From the NCBI GenBank assembly GCA_020186115.1, contig WSYJ01000186.1:2091501-2155500 (forward strand): a stretch of DNA of 64,000 bases, in the 5' to 3' direction. The position numbers and the translations under genes are program-made. This DNA is from Histomonas meleagridis. Its lineage: Eukaryota; Parabasalia; Tritrichomonadida; Dientamoebidae. Position 1 is the first letter of the stretch. Each line of letters starts with the position of its first letter. Positions 1-9,369 of this stretch are shown piece after piece. The notes below the pieces were generated by a model, which saw only the letters and a program-made list of their open reading frames with translations, did not search any database and was not told where the DNA came from.

Positions 1-211
1 TAAATTGTGCCTTTGTTGATATGGTTGGAACCAGCATTTCATCATATTCAAACTTATCATGGAGGACTTGACCAAATCCTTCTAATATGGAATTAATTCC
101 ATACCAACCATTAGGTAATTGAATTGTGGTATGATCTAGAGGATACCTATCATCAATTAAGCCAAGTCTCACAATACTTTGATACTTATCGATGAATTCT
201 TGGTCAATCAT
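1..211 (-). CDS. Partial unknown protein, N-terminal 70 codons
   Basis: Reading the minus strand from an ATG at 211, the frame stays open for 70 codons to the window edge and begins MIDQEFIDKY. Composition is ordinary and coding-like (GWYGINSILEGFG in the middle), but I do not recognise a family. The rest of the gene lies outside the window. About 20 nt upstream of the ATG the minus strand reads AACCGTTACT (231-240), a motif that recurs in front of several other genes here, which supports this start. Confidence 0.6.
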   Translation of the reverse strand, partial: MIDQEFIDKYQSIVRLGLIDDRYPLDHTTIQLPNGWYGINSILEGFGQVLHDKFEYDEMLVPTISTKAQF

Positions 212-590
212 TGGAAATGTGGCTGAGCAAAGTAACGGTTAAATGAGAGGAAACAGAAAATGTTCAAGTGGCTAGTTTTGCATTCAAATTTTGTGAATCT
301 CATTCAAATATTTGAATTGATTGTGAGGGAAGCATTGAAGATTCGAATCTCCGATGAAAACATCATTTCCTTTTTCTTTAAATATTTTCTGGCTTTGCTT
401 TTTTATCGTGGGCTTCAAAATAAGTCTAGTCTTGGAATTAAAACAAGAATTCTTAACATTTGTTCAAAAAATTATCAAAATAATATCGTCTTAAAATGAT
501 GTGTGACTTCGAGTATTTTGATTTGGATAAAAATAGTTTCGTGGAATTAAAAAAAAAGAAATGATTATTGAAAAAATCAAAATTTTTTAT
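212..590. other. Intergenic, no supported gene
   Basis: This is AT-rich spacer between the partial gene and L38. A 79-codon plus-strand frame at 260-499 is open, but its composition (long F/L/I runs) and lack of any family resemblance make it look like chance. A perfect 12-bp palindrome AGATTCGAATCT lies near 340-351. Nothing else is seen. Confidence 0.5.
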
Positions 591-815
591 TTACTCGCGT
601 TTGTCAAGGTAAATTACTTCAAGTCCTTGTGGAATTGATTCTGTAACAAGTTGAACAAACTTTGGTTGCTTTACGGTTAAAGTGTAAAGATATCTGGTTG
701 TCCTAAGCTTGAACTTTGTATCACCATTCTTTACCTTCTTAACCTTAACCCATTTTGAGTCAGGGCGAGCAGCAAGTTCAAGGAATTTACGAGGTGTTGC
801 AACTGACTTTGGCAT
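591..815 (-). CDS. RPL38: 60S ribosomal protein L38 (eL38)
   Basis: The 74-residue product is a small basic protein of the large ribosomal subunit. It starts MPKSVATPRKFLELAARPD and ends in YLDKRE. The RPKFLELA-like N-terminus, the K-rich centre (KVKKVKNGDTKFKLRTTRYLYTL) and the usual length near 70 residues identify eL38. The frame is open further upstream to 932, but that extension would overlap the SmF coding region and has no homology, so the ATG at 815 is the start. The stop is part of TAAA. It is divergently paired with SmF over a 68-bp intergenic stretch. Confidence 0.93.
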   Translation of the reverse strand: MPKSVATPRKFLELAARPDSKWVKVKKVKNGDTKFKLRTTRYLYTLTVKQPKFVQLVTESIPQGLEVIYLDKRE

Positions 816-883
816 ATTGATAAAGGACGACCAAACCGTTCTCTTCGAAACAAAGCTTGTCAATTCTGGTGGTTTACATTTAA
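816..883. promoter_or_regulatory. Shared divergent promoter, L38 / SmF
   Basis: Only 68 bp separate the two start codons, so the core promoters for a ribosomal protein and a spliceosomal Sm protein must lie here or overlap the first codons. The stretch includes CGTTCTCTTCG. No clear TCA-type initiator was assigned to either gene. Confidence 0.6.
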
Positions 884-1189
884 ATGTCTGGTGCGACAAC
901 AACATACCTCCATCCAGCTCCTTTTTTGTCAAGTATGATTAACCATGAAATCGTTGTACGTCTAAAGTGGGGAATTGAGTACGTTGGAACATTAGTATCA
1001 TTTGATACAAGAATGAACATTCATCTTCGAGATTGTCAAGAATATATTAAAGGTAAACTCGATTCATCAACTCCTATAGGTGATTTGCTTATTCGTTGCA
1101 ACAATATTTTACACATTCGCGTTAAGCCACAAAACTATCCAAACGAACCAATTCCTGATGATGCAGTTTTCGATGATGATGAAGAGTAA
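884..1189 (+). CDS. SNRPF: Small nuclear ribonucleoprotein F (SmF)
   Basis: This 101-residue Sm-fold protein belongs to the heptameric ring on spliceosomal snRNAs. HPAPFLSSMINHEIVVRLKW matches the SmF N-terminal helix and Sm1 start. EYVGTLVSFDTRMNIHLRD is the Sm1 motif with its G-D-MN pattern. LLIRCNNILHIR is the Sm2 motif, where the RCNN signature is typical of SmF. The C-terminus is acidic (DDDEE). The ATG at 884 gives a normal length. Its presence implies an active spliceosome, which matters for the intron questions elsewhere in this window. The stop is TAAA. Confidence 0.95.
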   Translation: MSGATTTYLHPAPFLSSMINHEIVVRLKWGIEYVGTLVSFDTRMNIHLRDCQEYIKGKLDSSTPIGDLLIRCNNILHIRVKPQNYPNEPIPDDAVFDDDEE

Positions 1190-1226
1190 ACATTGTAATT
1201 TAAAGAGAATCAATGAGAATGTTTAG

Positions 1227-1886
1227 TTATATAAAAACGGGACATGGTGATTGAAATTCACTTGTTATATTATTGAGATCGATTTGAGCACGACCATTTT
1301 TCATTTGGTTCATTTCGAGAAGGAAGTAATGAGCAAAGCTTTTTGTAAAGAAAGCGCCATCAATTTTTGAATGAACATCATCTGCTTCATATATTTGTTT
1401 GCAATTTGGACAATATAACTTAACAGTAGCAACTCCTGGGTGGTCTGTCAGTCCCAGAGGCAGAAGGTTTTGTTTATTGCAGTAAAACCTTGGACAGTAA
1501 CCAAAAACACCATCTTGATATTTCTTTTTCATTTCATTCAAGCCGTCGGCTGTGAAAATATAACGAGAATGAATAAGGCCAAATATTTTTTCTGTGCACC
1601 TTTCAATTTCTTCTTCGCTATCAGAATCAAAAGAATCACTTGAGTCAGAATCAGAACCAAGAAGGTGATGAAATGCTGACTTTGCACGAGCCTGATCAAT
1701 TGCAATTCCAAATGTATTAAAACCATCACCAGCAAAAGATAAAGGAATGTTGCAAAACCAATCACCAAATGATTGCTCAAGATATGAATCTATCCATGAA
1801 CCACGCTCCCCGGATGCATCTGATGAGTCAGTATCAGTCATAACCGAATGCTTTGATTTTTTCGAGAATTCAGTTGAGGAAGCCAT
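1227..1886 (-). CDS. CSNK2B: Casein kinase II regulatory subunit beta
   Basis: This 219-residue protein is the dimeric regulatory subunit of protein kinase CK2. SWIDSYLEQSFGDWFCNIP (about 30-48) corresponds to the conserved SWI..F..L..NEFFCEV start. The zinc ribbon has Cys131, Cys136, Cys159 and Cys162, with the exact C-x4-C-x22-C-x2-C spacing of CK2 beta, followed by DGAFFTKSFAHYFLLE. An acidic serine-rich insert (about 78-93, SDSDSSDSFDSDSEEE) is itself a plausible CK2 target. The N-terminal 30 residues are disordered. On the minus strand AAAAGTGGCA lies about 16 nt upstream of the ATG. Confidence 0.93.
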   Translation of the reverse strand: MASSTEFSKKSKHSVMTDTDSSDASGERGSWIDSYLEQSFGDWFCNIPLSFAGDGFNTFGIAIDQARAKSAFHHLLGSDSDSSDSFDSDSEEEIERCTEKIFGLIHSRYIFTADGLNEMKKKYQDGVFGYCPRFYCNKQNLLPLGLTDHPGVATVKLYCPNCKQIYEADDVHSKIDGAFFTKSFAHYFLLEMNQMKNGRAQIDLNNITSEFQSPCPVFI

Positions 1887-2651
1887 CTCTCAGGGCGAGA
1901 TTGCCACTTTTGTTAGATCTTCGTGAAGTAAACTATACAATTCCCAGTAAAAATTTTTACAAATTTTTCTCAGAAAAAAATTTTGTTTTTCCATTCGGCT
2001 TCAGGGTATTCTACTAAAGTAACAATCTGATTGTTACAATCATTTTTAATTATTATATCGTGAAAGACTTTTATTAACATAATATGTTTAAAAAAAAATA
2101 GTCAACCAAATGAAAAATAAAATATCAATTAAATAACAAATTACCATCAGTGTAGTTAAAATGAAATACATTAAATTTTTTTCAATCAGAATTAATGAAA
2201 AAAAATTATTAAATACAATCAAAAAATTCCTAAAAAATATCAAAGCAAATCAATTTCAAGAGTAAACATTGATAATGCTTTATGTTTGTTGATTAAATCC
2301 CAAAAAATGCAAAAGATTACACCATATGTAAAGTTGTTCAAGTATCCTCTAAGTACAATATTACATAGAGTTTTTTTAAGAATTTGAAGATGATGAAGTA
2401 AATTGAACAAAATGATAATTTCCTCATGAAATTCCATATGAAAAATGTTTTTTTAATAAATTTGGAATAACTCTATCATATTTTTAAATAACTTGTTATA
2501 TTTATTTAATTTAGTTTCAAATCTCTGAGTTAAGTGATGTTGTTTTATGTAAATATCACAAATCAAAATATAACATTGAAATAAACGGTTTATTCTTTCA
2601 ATTTCCCCTTATTTCATATCACAAACCTCAACAATCAGCTTGAAGTATTGT
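1887..2651. other. Intergenic AT-rich region
   Basis: No gene is supported. A 65-codon minus-strand frame (2240-2437) has low-complexity hydrophobic composition and no family features. The first 25 bp next to CK2 beta carry its promoter motif TGCCACTTTT (1902-1911, reading AAAAGTGGCA on the minus strand). Confidence 0.5.
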
Positions 2652-3719
2652 TTAGAGAGGGATGTACTTTAATGACCTCTTCCTTATTATCAAAAATGCC
2701 ACAAATGCGATGATTGCAATTCCGACGACGATTACTACAGTACTTATTGTGATTTTACCTTCTGTTGTAAGTTCGGAATTTTGCTCAATTTCTATCTCTT
2801 CGTCCATTTCGTTCGCTTCGTTGGATGCACATGACACTGCTGTGACGGAGTATTTCCACACTGTGTTTGCGCTCTTCGATTGGATTGTTACGTCGAACTT
2901 CTCTCCGACGCTTGGAAGACGTGCGGGCTTGAACTTAACTATTCCAGAGTACATAGCCGTGTTTTCGGTATATAATTTCTGTGATACTGAAATCGATTTG
3001 CCATTGCAAGTTATACTAACTTTTGTGTCCGATGGCATGTTATGAGCTGATTGGCTCTTTGGATTCCATTGACGGCTGAATGACCAATATGAATATATCA
3101 AATCAGATGGAACAGGTCCTGGTGGTGGATATGCAATGAATTTCGGAGAGGATGTGGACGTGCGTGGGAATTGCATGACACGAAGTGCGGAATAATGACC
3201 AACAACACCAACTGCAAGTTCACTTAATGTGGGAAGTAATAACCAACGACGATGACCAAGGCTATCAACACCATTATCATTCATGTAGCTGTTGATTGAA
3301 GCACTGGCGCATGCTGCTCTTGAATGCCAATAGATGTTAGATTTACTGGCTGCTAAACCACCACCTTTAGTATAGCAAGAAAGAGATGAGGAAAGGCTAT
3401 GTGAAAACACATTGTTGGTTTCCATTATGAGACAGGCTTGATTCTGTTCTTTGATAAGAGTTGAATTTGTTGACTTCTTGAGTGTTGAAAGTCCTGTAAG
3501 ATAACGGAAGAAATTGAGGCGATTAAGAGCATCAGTATAATCTTGAGCGGCATGCTTTCCAATGTTGCATTTTGATGATGAAGCTGTATGACAACTTCCA
3601 GTATGCTTAGCTTTGTAGAGGGAATTATATTTTGAGCAAATAGTCGACTTGCTTCTGCTTTGGAGCTCATTCCATGTCACAGTGGCGGAGAGCCCAAATG
3701 AGCAAAGAAGGAAGAGCAT
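2652..3719 (-). CDS. CAP/SCP-domain surface protein with C-terminal anchor
   Basis: This is a 355-residue predicted type I membrane protein. A short hydrophobic signal peptide (about 1-12) precedes a CAP (SCP/PR-1) fold: LNRLNFFRYLTGL matches the first CAP helix, NNVFSHS supplies the first histidine, and NDNGVDSLGHRRWLLLP is the conserved GHRRW element seen in bacterial and trichomonad CAP proteins. Nine or so ectodomain cysteines suggest disulfides. After a beta-rich domain (about 225-300) and an acidic stretch there is one membrane helix (about 320-343) and the basic tail RKRSLKYIPL. The likely location is the cell surface. The ligand or activity is unknown. An AACCGAAT element lies just upstream of the ATG. 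Confidence 0.8.
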   Translation of the reverse strand: MLFLLCSFGLSATVTWNELQSRSKSTICSKYNSLYKAKHTGSCHTASSSKCNIGKHAAQDYTDALNRLNFFRYLTGLSTLKKSTNSTLIKEQNQACLIMETNNVFSHSLSSSLSCYTKGGGLAASKSNIYWHSRAACASASINSYMNDNGVDSLGHRRWLLLPTLSELAVGVVGHYSALRVMQFPRTSTSSPKFIAYPPPGPVPSDLIYSYWSFSRQWNPKSQSAHNMPSDTKVSITCNGKSISVSQKLYTENTAMYSGIVKFKPARLPSVGEKFDVTIQSKSANTVWKYSVTAVSCASNEANEMDEEIEIEQNSELTTEGKITISTVVIVVGIAIIAFVAFLIIRKRSLKYIPL

Positions 3720-4075
3720 TTCTCTTTTGAATATTCGGTTAATGCGGCTTTTTTCAATTAAACCTCTGGAACGTCATTCAATTTTGTGATCATATAACGT
3801 AAATCAAAAATTTGAGCACAGAATTTGTTAAAATTGATTGAATACATTTTGACTGTAAAGCCAACCAACAAATCATACAGCCAATCATCAAGAATGAATT
3901 CTTCTTTAAATCTTTACTACCAATACTCTTTTAAAGCAAACTACTACATTTAAATGTTTTCTTATTAACAAAGTTCATCCTTTCTTTTTACGTGTCAATG
4001 CATTTTTCATCAATCAAAAGTATTAAACACATTTAAACAAAAAATTGTAGATATACATATTTATGTTATTTGAAA
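3720..4075. other. Intergenic region
   Basis: This 356-bp divergent or tandem spacer contains the promoter of the CAP protein (minus-strand ATTAACCGAAT near 3730-3745). No open frame, RNA gene or repeat is recognisable. Confidence 0.5.
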
Positions 4076-4747
4076 TTAATCAAAATCATCAAAGTTTTTG
4101 GAAACATCAAATATAAATGAAGAAGCATCTGTAGAATACTTTAACTCGGTAAACGGTGTATGATAATAAACTTTCTTTCCAGGAACAACAATAATATTTT
4201 CAAGTTTAAGGTCATTAATTTGTTCTCCGCGCCTCTTGGCTCTTTCAGCAAGCAAAGCTGCTCGGAATAAAATATCTGTTATTCTACGTTTCTGTGTTTT
4301 TTCTTGCAAAAAATTGACTTTCATAATCGGGGGTATATCTATTTCGATAGATTCTTTATCGTTCATATCGAACTTCTCAATATTGTCCTTGAGAATTTGA
4401 GCCCTTTCTTCAGGAGATCTATCCCATTTTTGGTTTACTAGTATTCCTCCTTTTTTCACGATATCAGACCTTCCCTCTTGGTAATCTTTTTTTACTTCCT
4501 GTGATATTTTGAGTGGGTCAGCCCTTATTGACCTGAATTCACTAATGGCTTGCTTCCCTAACACCTTACATAGCGTCGATCTTATTTCTGATCTATTTTT
4601 CCAAGGAAGATAGTAGTGCATTATATCCCATGACTGTATCCCATATCGCATACAAATCTTTCGAAGAACTACCAACTCAGCTTCGTTTCCTTCTCCTCGG
4701 AAAAGGTGCACAAGAGCTCCTGTTTCGTTATTTTTCTCCTTTTTCAT
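4076..4747 (-). CDS. SANT/Myb-like domain protein
   Basis: This 223-residue protein has one putative three-helix SANT/Myb-like unit at about 25-75: LRKICMRYGIQSWDIMHYYL, then PWKNRSEIRSTLCKVLGKQA. The W-D-I and PWKNRSEIR pattern with spaced aromatics resembles SANT domains of chromatin regulators rather than a full R2R3 Myb. The rest is charged and helical (RAALLAERAKRRGEQINDLK) with no other recognisable domain. A nuclear or chromatin role is inferred. Trichomonads use Myb-type factors at core promoters, but nothing here shows that this is one of them. Confidence 0.5.
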   Translation of the reverse strand: MKKEKNNETGALVHLFRGEGNEAELVVLRKICMRYGIQSWDIMHYYLPWKNRSEIRSTLCKVLGKQAISEFRSIRADPLKISQEVKKDYQEGRSDIVKKGGILVNQKWDRSPEERAQILKDNIEKFDMNDKESIEIDIPPIMKVNFLQEKTQKRRITDILFRAALLAERAKRRGEQINDLKLENIIVVPGKKVYYHTPFTELKYSTDASSFIFDVSKNFDDFD

Positions 4748-5470
4748 GCAAAGAATACAATAACGAATTCAATATTTGAATTAAGAAATTTTTGAACACC
4801 CTTTCAATTTTCTATTTTTTCCGGATTTTCAATAGAACTTTTGTATACGTTGGCCGTCAAAACCGGATTTAAAATCCATGCAAAAAATGCCCTCATTCCT
4901 TTGAAACTTGATTATTCCCCAAGAATTTGATTTCAGATATGAAAACTATGTAAATTTACTTAATGTATTTTGTTTTACATAATCCAATGAATCTCCCATC
5001 AAAAATAAGACGAGTTGGGATGATCACTGCCTTTGTAAAATCATTTACAATTTTATTTCTATGGAATAGATTCAATGAAATTTTGTAAATAACAATTAAC
5101 AACTTGATGAAAGGAAATACATTTTAACTTAACGAATGATAACATCGGTTGACTTAATAAAAAAAAATAATTTTATTTGATAAAGAAATGTATAAATAAA
5201 AAATCATCACATTTACATAAATTTTTCTATGATTGTATTCCTACTGTGGGAATGCTTTGGAGATCTTTTTTCCATTTGGGAAATTGTTTCAAATTCAATG
5301 GAAAATAAAATGACAAATTATTTACTCACAAATAAAAAAAGGCAAATGACTGTCAGCCAACTGAGCTGAAGAAAGAAAACCCTACCTCCAAACATACCAC
5401 ATTTCAAAGATACCTATCCACGAAATCTGCCGACGAGGTTGAGCAAGATGAGGAAATTATTCGTGCAATA
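4748..5470. other. Intergenic; coding-like extension next to the ARM gene
   Basis: The distal part is AT-rich with no gene. The last 135 bp (about 5336-5470) form an open frame in phase with the downstream ARM-like gene, with hydrophilic coding-like content (TSKHTTFQRYLSTKSADE) but no ATG after the preceding in-frame TAA. It may be translated from an upstream exon or be a long leader (see findings). Confidence 0.45.
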
Positions 5471-6778
5471 ATGGTTTTAAATGGTTTTTATTGCAATAAT
5501 GATATTCCAAATGTAGATTTTGTTCTCAAAGATATCACCTCAATGATTGAAGGTTTGCAACTCGATTCGCTCCCTGGTTTGGTTGAAAATGAAATTCCTA
5601 AATTAATATTACAGATCCTTCAAAATCCTGATTATTTCCCACGTTATTTCCGCGTCTTTTATTTTTTAACAGTGCTTACATCAAAATCCGATTTAATTAA
5701 TCAATTATTTCTCACACCCAGTTTTTTACGGTTGTTTGCTTCATTTTTGAAACAAGGATTTGATAACGATACGATCGATTCATATAGAAATCTACTTTTT
5801 GTTATATACAACCTAACTTTTTCAATGACTGTCAGACAGCAGAGTTATTTTCTATCGTTTTTTTCAATCAAAGATTTCTATAACATATCTATAACCATTA
5901 CTGATGAAGATTTAATTGTACGAATTCTTTTATGTGTGCGTAATCTTTCTAAATTATCCTTAGATGCCGAGGATGAGAATTATGTACTCATCATTATTTC
6001 ACATTTTTCCAAAATGCAAATGTCGCCGTCCGGTACCGCAGGATTTTTAAAGTGTAGCTTATGGACTTTAATATATTTATTGCAGTCACATTCATTTAAT
6101 ATTAGTTTATTTCATGAATTACAACTTAATTTATTTCTTTCGTTTTATTTAGAGAAGCCACCGATTGAAACTCAATCACTTGTTTGCCGCATTATATATT
6201 TCTTGTGCCATGACCATAACTATAGTTTTGAGTTTAATTTCGATTATATATTAAACATGGTGATTCATTCTCGATCATTAAATGAACAGTTATCTTCTGC
6301 GTTAGCGTTACATGGAATTGTTGAGACGAATAAAACTATTGCGCAAGAACTAATGCATTTAAATATTGGCGACAGTAACATTATGTATATTTTTTACCAG
6401 AATTTTAATGACTTTTGGATAAAAACAAAGCTGCAAATACTTTGTATATTGGACGTGTTCGCTTCGTTGGCATCGTATTCCGATTTGATTTTGTTTTATA
6501 GTGCAAATGATGACATTTCGATTTTCGATGTTCTGTCGAATGCAATTGACACACAAGAAAATGAAATGCTTTCGATATCAATTAAAGTGTTGTTGAAGGT
6601 GTTCCAATTGGCGGAAAGTTGTAACGACTTAATGAATTGCTGTGATAAGTTTTTGAGCGTATGTGATTTGGATGAATTTGCGAGTTCTTTTGATGATGGA
6701 AATGTGAAAAAAGATGTTAGAAAAGAAGTTGATTTCTTTTTAAAGAAATACTTCATTAAGGATGAATACGTTGAATAA
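5471..6778 (+). CDS. ARM/HEAT-like helical repeat protein
   Basis: The 435-residue product is made of amphipathic helix pairs from about residue 20 to the end, such as LPGLVENEIPKLILQILQN and LLFVIYNLTFS. This is typical of armadillo/importin-alpha-like solenoids, which are abundant and diverged in trichomonads. No IBB domain or catalytic motif is visible in the ATG-initiated form. A basic open extension upstream could hold an N-terminal segment. The partner and function are unknown. A similar protein is encoded at 62612-63976. The stop is TAAA. Confidence 0.6.
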   Translation: MVLNGFYCNNDIPNVDFVLKDITSMIEGLQLDSLPGLVENEIPKLILQILQNPDYFPRYFRVFYFLTVLTSKSDLINQLFLTPSFLRLFASFLKQGFDNDTIDSYRNLLFVIYNLTFSMTVRQQSYFLSFFSIKDFYNISITITDEDLIVRILLCVRNLSKLSLDAEDENYVLIIISHFSKMQMSPSGTAGFLKCSLWTLIYLLQSHSFNISLFHELQLNLFLSFYLEKPPIETQSLVCRIIYFLCHDHNYSFEFNFDYILNMVIHSRSLNEQLSSALALHGIVETNKTIAQELMHLNIGDSNIMYIFYQNFNDFWIKTKLQILCILDVFASLASYSDLILFYSANDDISIFDVLSNAIDTQENEMLSISIKVLLKVFQLAESCNDLMNCCDKFLSVCDLDEFASSFDDGNVKKDVRKEVDFFLKKYFIKDEYVE

Positions 6779-7506
6779 ATGTATATATAAATTTTGTAGT
6801 TGTTGATTTTTATATGATTTCTTCGTCAAAATAATAGTATTTTTGTTCTAAGTTTTAAGTTTTGCAGCTCTTTTTTTATATCTCATTAATGTGTTAGTGT
6901 TAAGTAAATCAATTAATAATTATAATAACTTTCGAAGTTAATATGGAAGGAGAATTGAGCTGCGGCTCTGGATGTGGAAACAGTGTAAATTCATAGGGAA
7001 TAATAAAAAGAATACAAAAAAAGGCAATTGTAAGTAAAAATATATTGAATATTTATTTAAAAGCTGCAAATTAAATTGATATATGACATGAAATCATTCC
7101 AATGTTTTGAAAAGCATATGAGTTCCAGATCTCGGAAAATTTGACTTTGAAAATTATGCATGAAAATAATTTCCAAAAGCTTTAGCCTATTTCCCCTAAC
7201 GCATTCATAATCACTCATTATTATTCTATTATAAACATATTTGTATACACTTTCAAAATGTTTTGCAACTCTTATTAAATTTATGATTGCTCAAAAAATA
7301 AAAAATTATCAAATCATCAAACAATTATTAAGAAAAAAGGAGATATGATAAAGAAAACCAAAAATTGAAATAGTGATCATAAATAATGATGACAAATAAT
7401 TTTTAAATCTTCTCAAACCAAAATCAAATACAATTTTGACTGTGTCCAAAAATGCACAAAACAAAAACAAAATTAATACATGAGATAAAGTTTAAACAAT
7501 ATAATT
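6779..7506. other. Convergent intergenic region
   Basis: This lies between two tail-to-tail genes. A short relatively GC-rich patch near 6940-6985 includes a 17-codon ATG frame (MEGELSCGSGCGNSVNS). It is too short to support as a gene. The remainder is AT-rich with no visible feature. Confidence 0.45.
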
Positions 7507-8952
7507 TCAGTGAATCGTCTGATCGTTTTTCATTGCCATTTTTTTTATGATTTCCCATGACTCGCTTAATGGTTCATCCGTTGGAATGTTTGGCATTTGT
7601 CTTGTCTTTGCATTTTTATCTATTTTAGATATAATCGATAAGACATCAGATGCCAACTCGCGAACTGATTCATTCCAATGATCACTCAATCTGAAAACTA
7701 ATGTAAGTAATGTGGACAAAACTACCTCTAATGCTTTGGAATAAAGTGATATAAAGTCGTAATCAGAAACAACTCTTAAAGCTGCAATACATATTTTAAA
7801 ATTATCTGAAACTAGTGCATCAGTCACTTTTCTGAATAAAGTATTCAAATAAGCATTCAAATAACCGTTGTTTGTTTTTGGCAAATAATGTGAAATCTGA
7901 AGTGATTCTCGAAGAAAGAGAACATATTTCGATGAACTTGTCGAAGGCCAATGCTTTAACAAGAAAAATAAAGTCTTTATTCCAAGCGATGGAACTTTTT
8001 CATAAAATAATCTGGAAACAATCGAAAGGTTATTGTAGATTTCAGGTGTAAAACCAGTCGAATATAGCGGGAGAATGATGGCTGTGTATATTTGGATATG
8101 ATCTTCTGTTAAGTTATCTCGAAATGATCTGAAATAACTGTTAAGGAACTTAAGAGATGGATTTACGCAATAAAAAAACCGGACATTATCGACGTAGGAT
8201 ATTATTGTTGTCGATACACACTTAAGAATAGATAATCTGGATTGTGATAATTTGGAATAGATAACTTCGACAATTGTTTCGATAGAATTCTGTTCATTGG
8301 TATCAGGAGAGTTAAACATACTAATTAGTTGCTTAATAAAGTTTGGAGTAAGGTATTGATTTAATATGACATAATCAAGATTTGAAATTAATGATGTAAG
8401 AAGTTGGTGAAATTGACTGAGGGTATACCAGTTTGTCACAGTTAAAGGAAATACTGAGTCACCGTAAATGTATTCTTTTTTTGGATCTTTAATTTCTCTG
8501 ATTATGTTTTTTTTAATAAGAATAAACAACCTTTTGATTGTGTTAGAGTCAAGAGTTTTAACAACACCAGGTTTTGATAAAATTCCGACCAATAATTGAA
8601 GATCAGATCGCTCTGCTCTTGCTGGATTTTCATTATTATATAAAGGATTATGTAGAATTTGAAATGTAAATTCCTTTGATTCAACAGATTCGATTAGCAT
8701 TGGGATTTCACTTATTGGACATGTAGATGTTTTCGATAGAGTGCATGGAAAAGCCGGAGCACTCAAAACTTTTGGTTGTAGTTGGACTCTGAATTGTTTG
8801 CTACTTCCACTTATACGTTTGAGTTGTGTTCGGACATCAGGTTGAACAATTTTAACGCCATTGCTGCTTTTGATAGCTAAAGGATTGCACTTATTAAATA
8901 TAGATGCAAGAGATTGCCGACCATCCCTTGGGGAAATTGAAGGGTTTTCCAT
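7507..8952 (-). CDS. PP2A regulatory subunit B56 (B')
   Basis: This 481-residue targeting and substrate-selecting subunit of protein phosphatase 2A is built of HEAT-like repeats. NWYTLSQFHQLLTSLISN corresponds to the conserved WPHLQLVYEFFLRFLES region, QYLTPNFIKQLISMFNSPD to the Q-K-FV-QLLELFDSED block, and ALLKYWP-type features appear as FFLLKHWPSTSSSKYVLFL. LSDHWNESVRELASDVL matches the HWN motif near the C-terminus. The N-terminal 90 residues are a diverged, probably disordered extension. An AACGTTAAAAA element lies upstream on the minus strand. Confidence 0.85.
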   Translation of the reverse strand: MENPSISPRDGRQSLASIFNKCNPLAIKSSNGVKIVQPDVRTQLKRISGSSKQFRVQLQPKVLSAPAFPCTLSKTSTCPISEIPMLIESVESKEFTFQILHNPLYNNENPARAERSDLQLLVGILSKPGVVKTLDSNTIKRLFILIKKNIIREIKDPKKEYIYGDSVFPLTVTNWYTLSQFHQLLTSLISNLDYVILNQYLTPNFIKQLISMFNSPDTNEQNSIETIVEVIYSKLSQSRLSILKCVSTTIISYVDNVRFFYCVNPSLKFLNSYFRSFRDNLTEDHIQIYTAIILPLYSTGFTPEIYNNLSIVSRLFYEKVPSLGIKTLFFLLKHWPSTSSSKYVLFLRESLQISHYLPKTNNGYLNAYLNTLFRKVTDALVSDNFKICIAALRVVSDYDFISLYSKALEVVLSTLLTLVFRLSDHWNESVRELASDVLSIISKIDKNAKTRQMPNIPTDEPLSESWEIIKKMAMKNDQTIH

Positions 8953-9369
8953 AGGGAGCTGGAGGATTTTTCTTTTGTTGTTTTTTAACGTTTTTTTGAT
9001 TCAAAAGCCACTTAAAATAAAAAACACAAAAAGTTTTAATGCAAACAAACCCTTGTCAAATGACAAGAATATTCTAGTGCACCCTAAAAAAATTACAGCT
9101 TTCTAGATAAAAATAAACTATTTGAAAAAGTCGTGTTAACATAAAGGTTGTGTGGTTTAGAAGGAGAAATTTTTGATTGGTTTATTCACTGTTATTTGGT
9201 AATTTTTATTTGTTAATGTCGTTTTACACTATTCGAAATTAAATGAATAAAACCATTTCAACAAATGAGTAAAACAAAAGATGATCATATTTAATTACGT
9301 GATAAAAAGGTCCTCACAGAGTTTTTTCTTGAAAGAAAACATTATGAAAATTATGTTTAATTTCGATTT
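8953..9369. other. Intergenic region
   Basis: This contains the B56 promoter (minus-strand AACGTT around 8987-8992). An 81-codon plus-strand frame starting inside the B56 gene (8861-9106) is antisense and not supported. No other feature was seen. Confidence 0.5.

Noticed and set aside
336-356. tRNA T-arm-like sequence GATTCGAATC
   Set aside because: It is a simple palindrome; no acceptor, D or anticodon arms could be placed around it. No tRNA gene was found in the window.
260-499. 79-codon plus-strand frame as a gene
   Set aside because: Composition is F/L/I-rich with no family resemblance; probably chance in AT-rich spacer.
6940-6990. 17-codon Cys/Gly-containing mini-ORF
   Set aside because: Too short, with no promoter motif or conservation evidence; only noted in the intergenic entry.
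8861-9106. 81-codon plus-strand frame overlapping the B56 start
   Set aside because: Antisense to the conserved B56 gene and ends in simple sequence.
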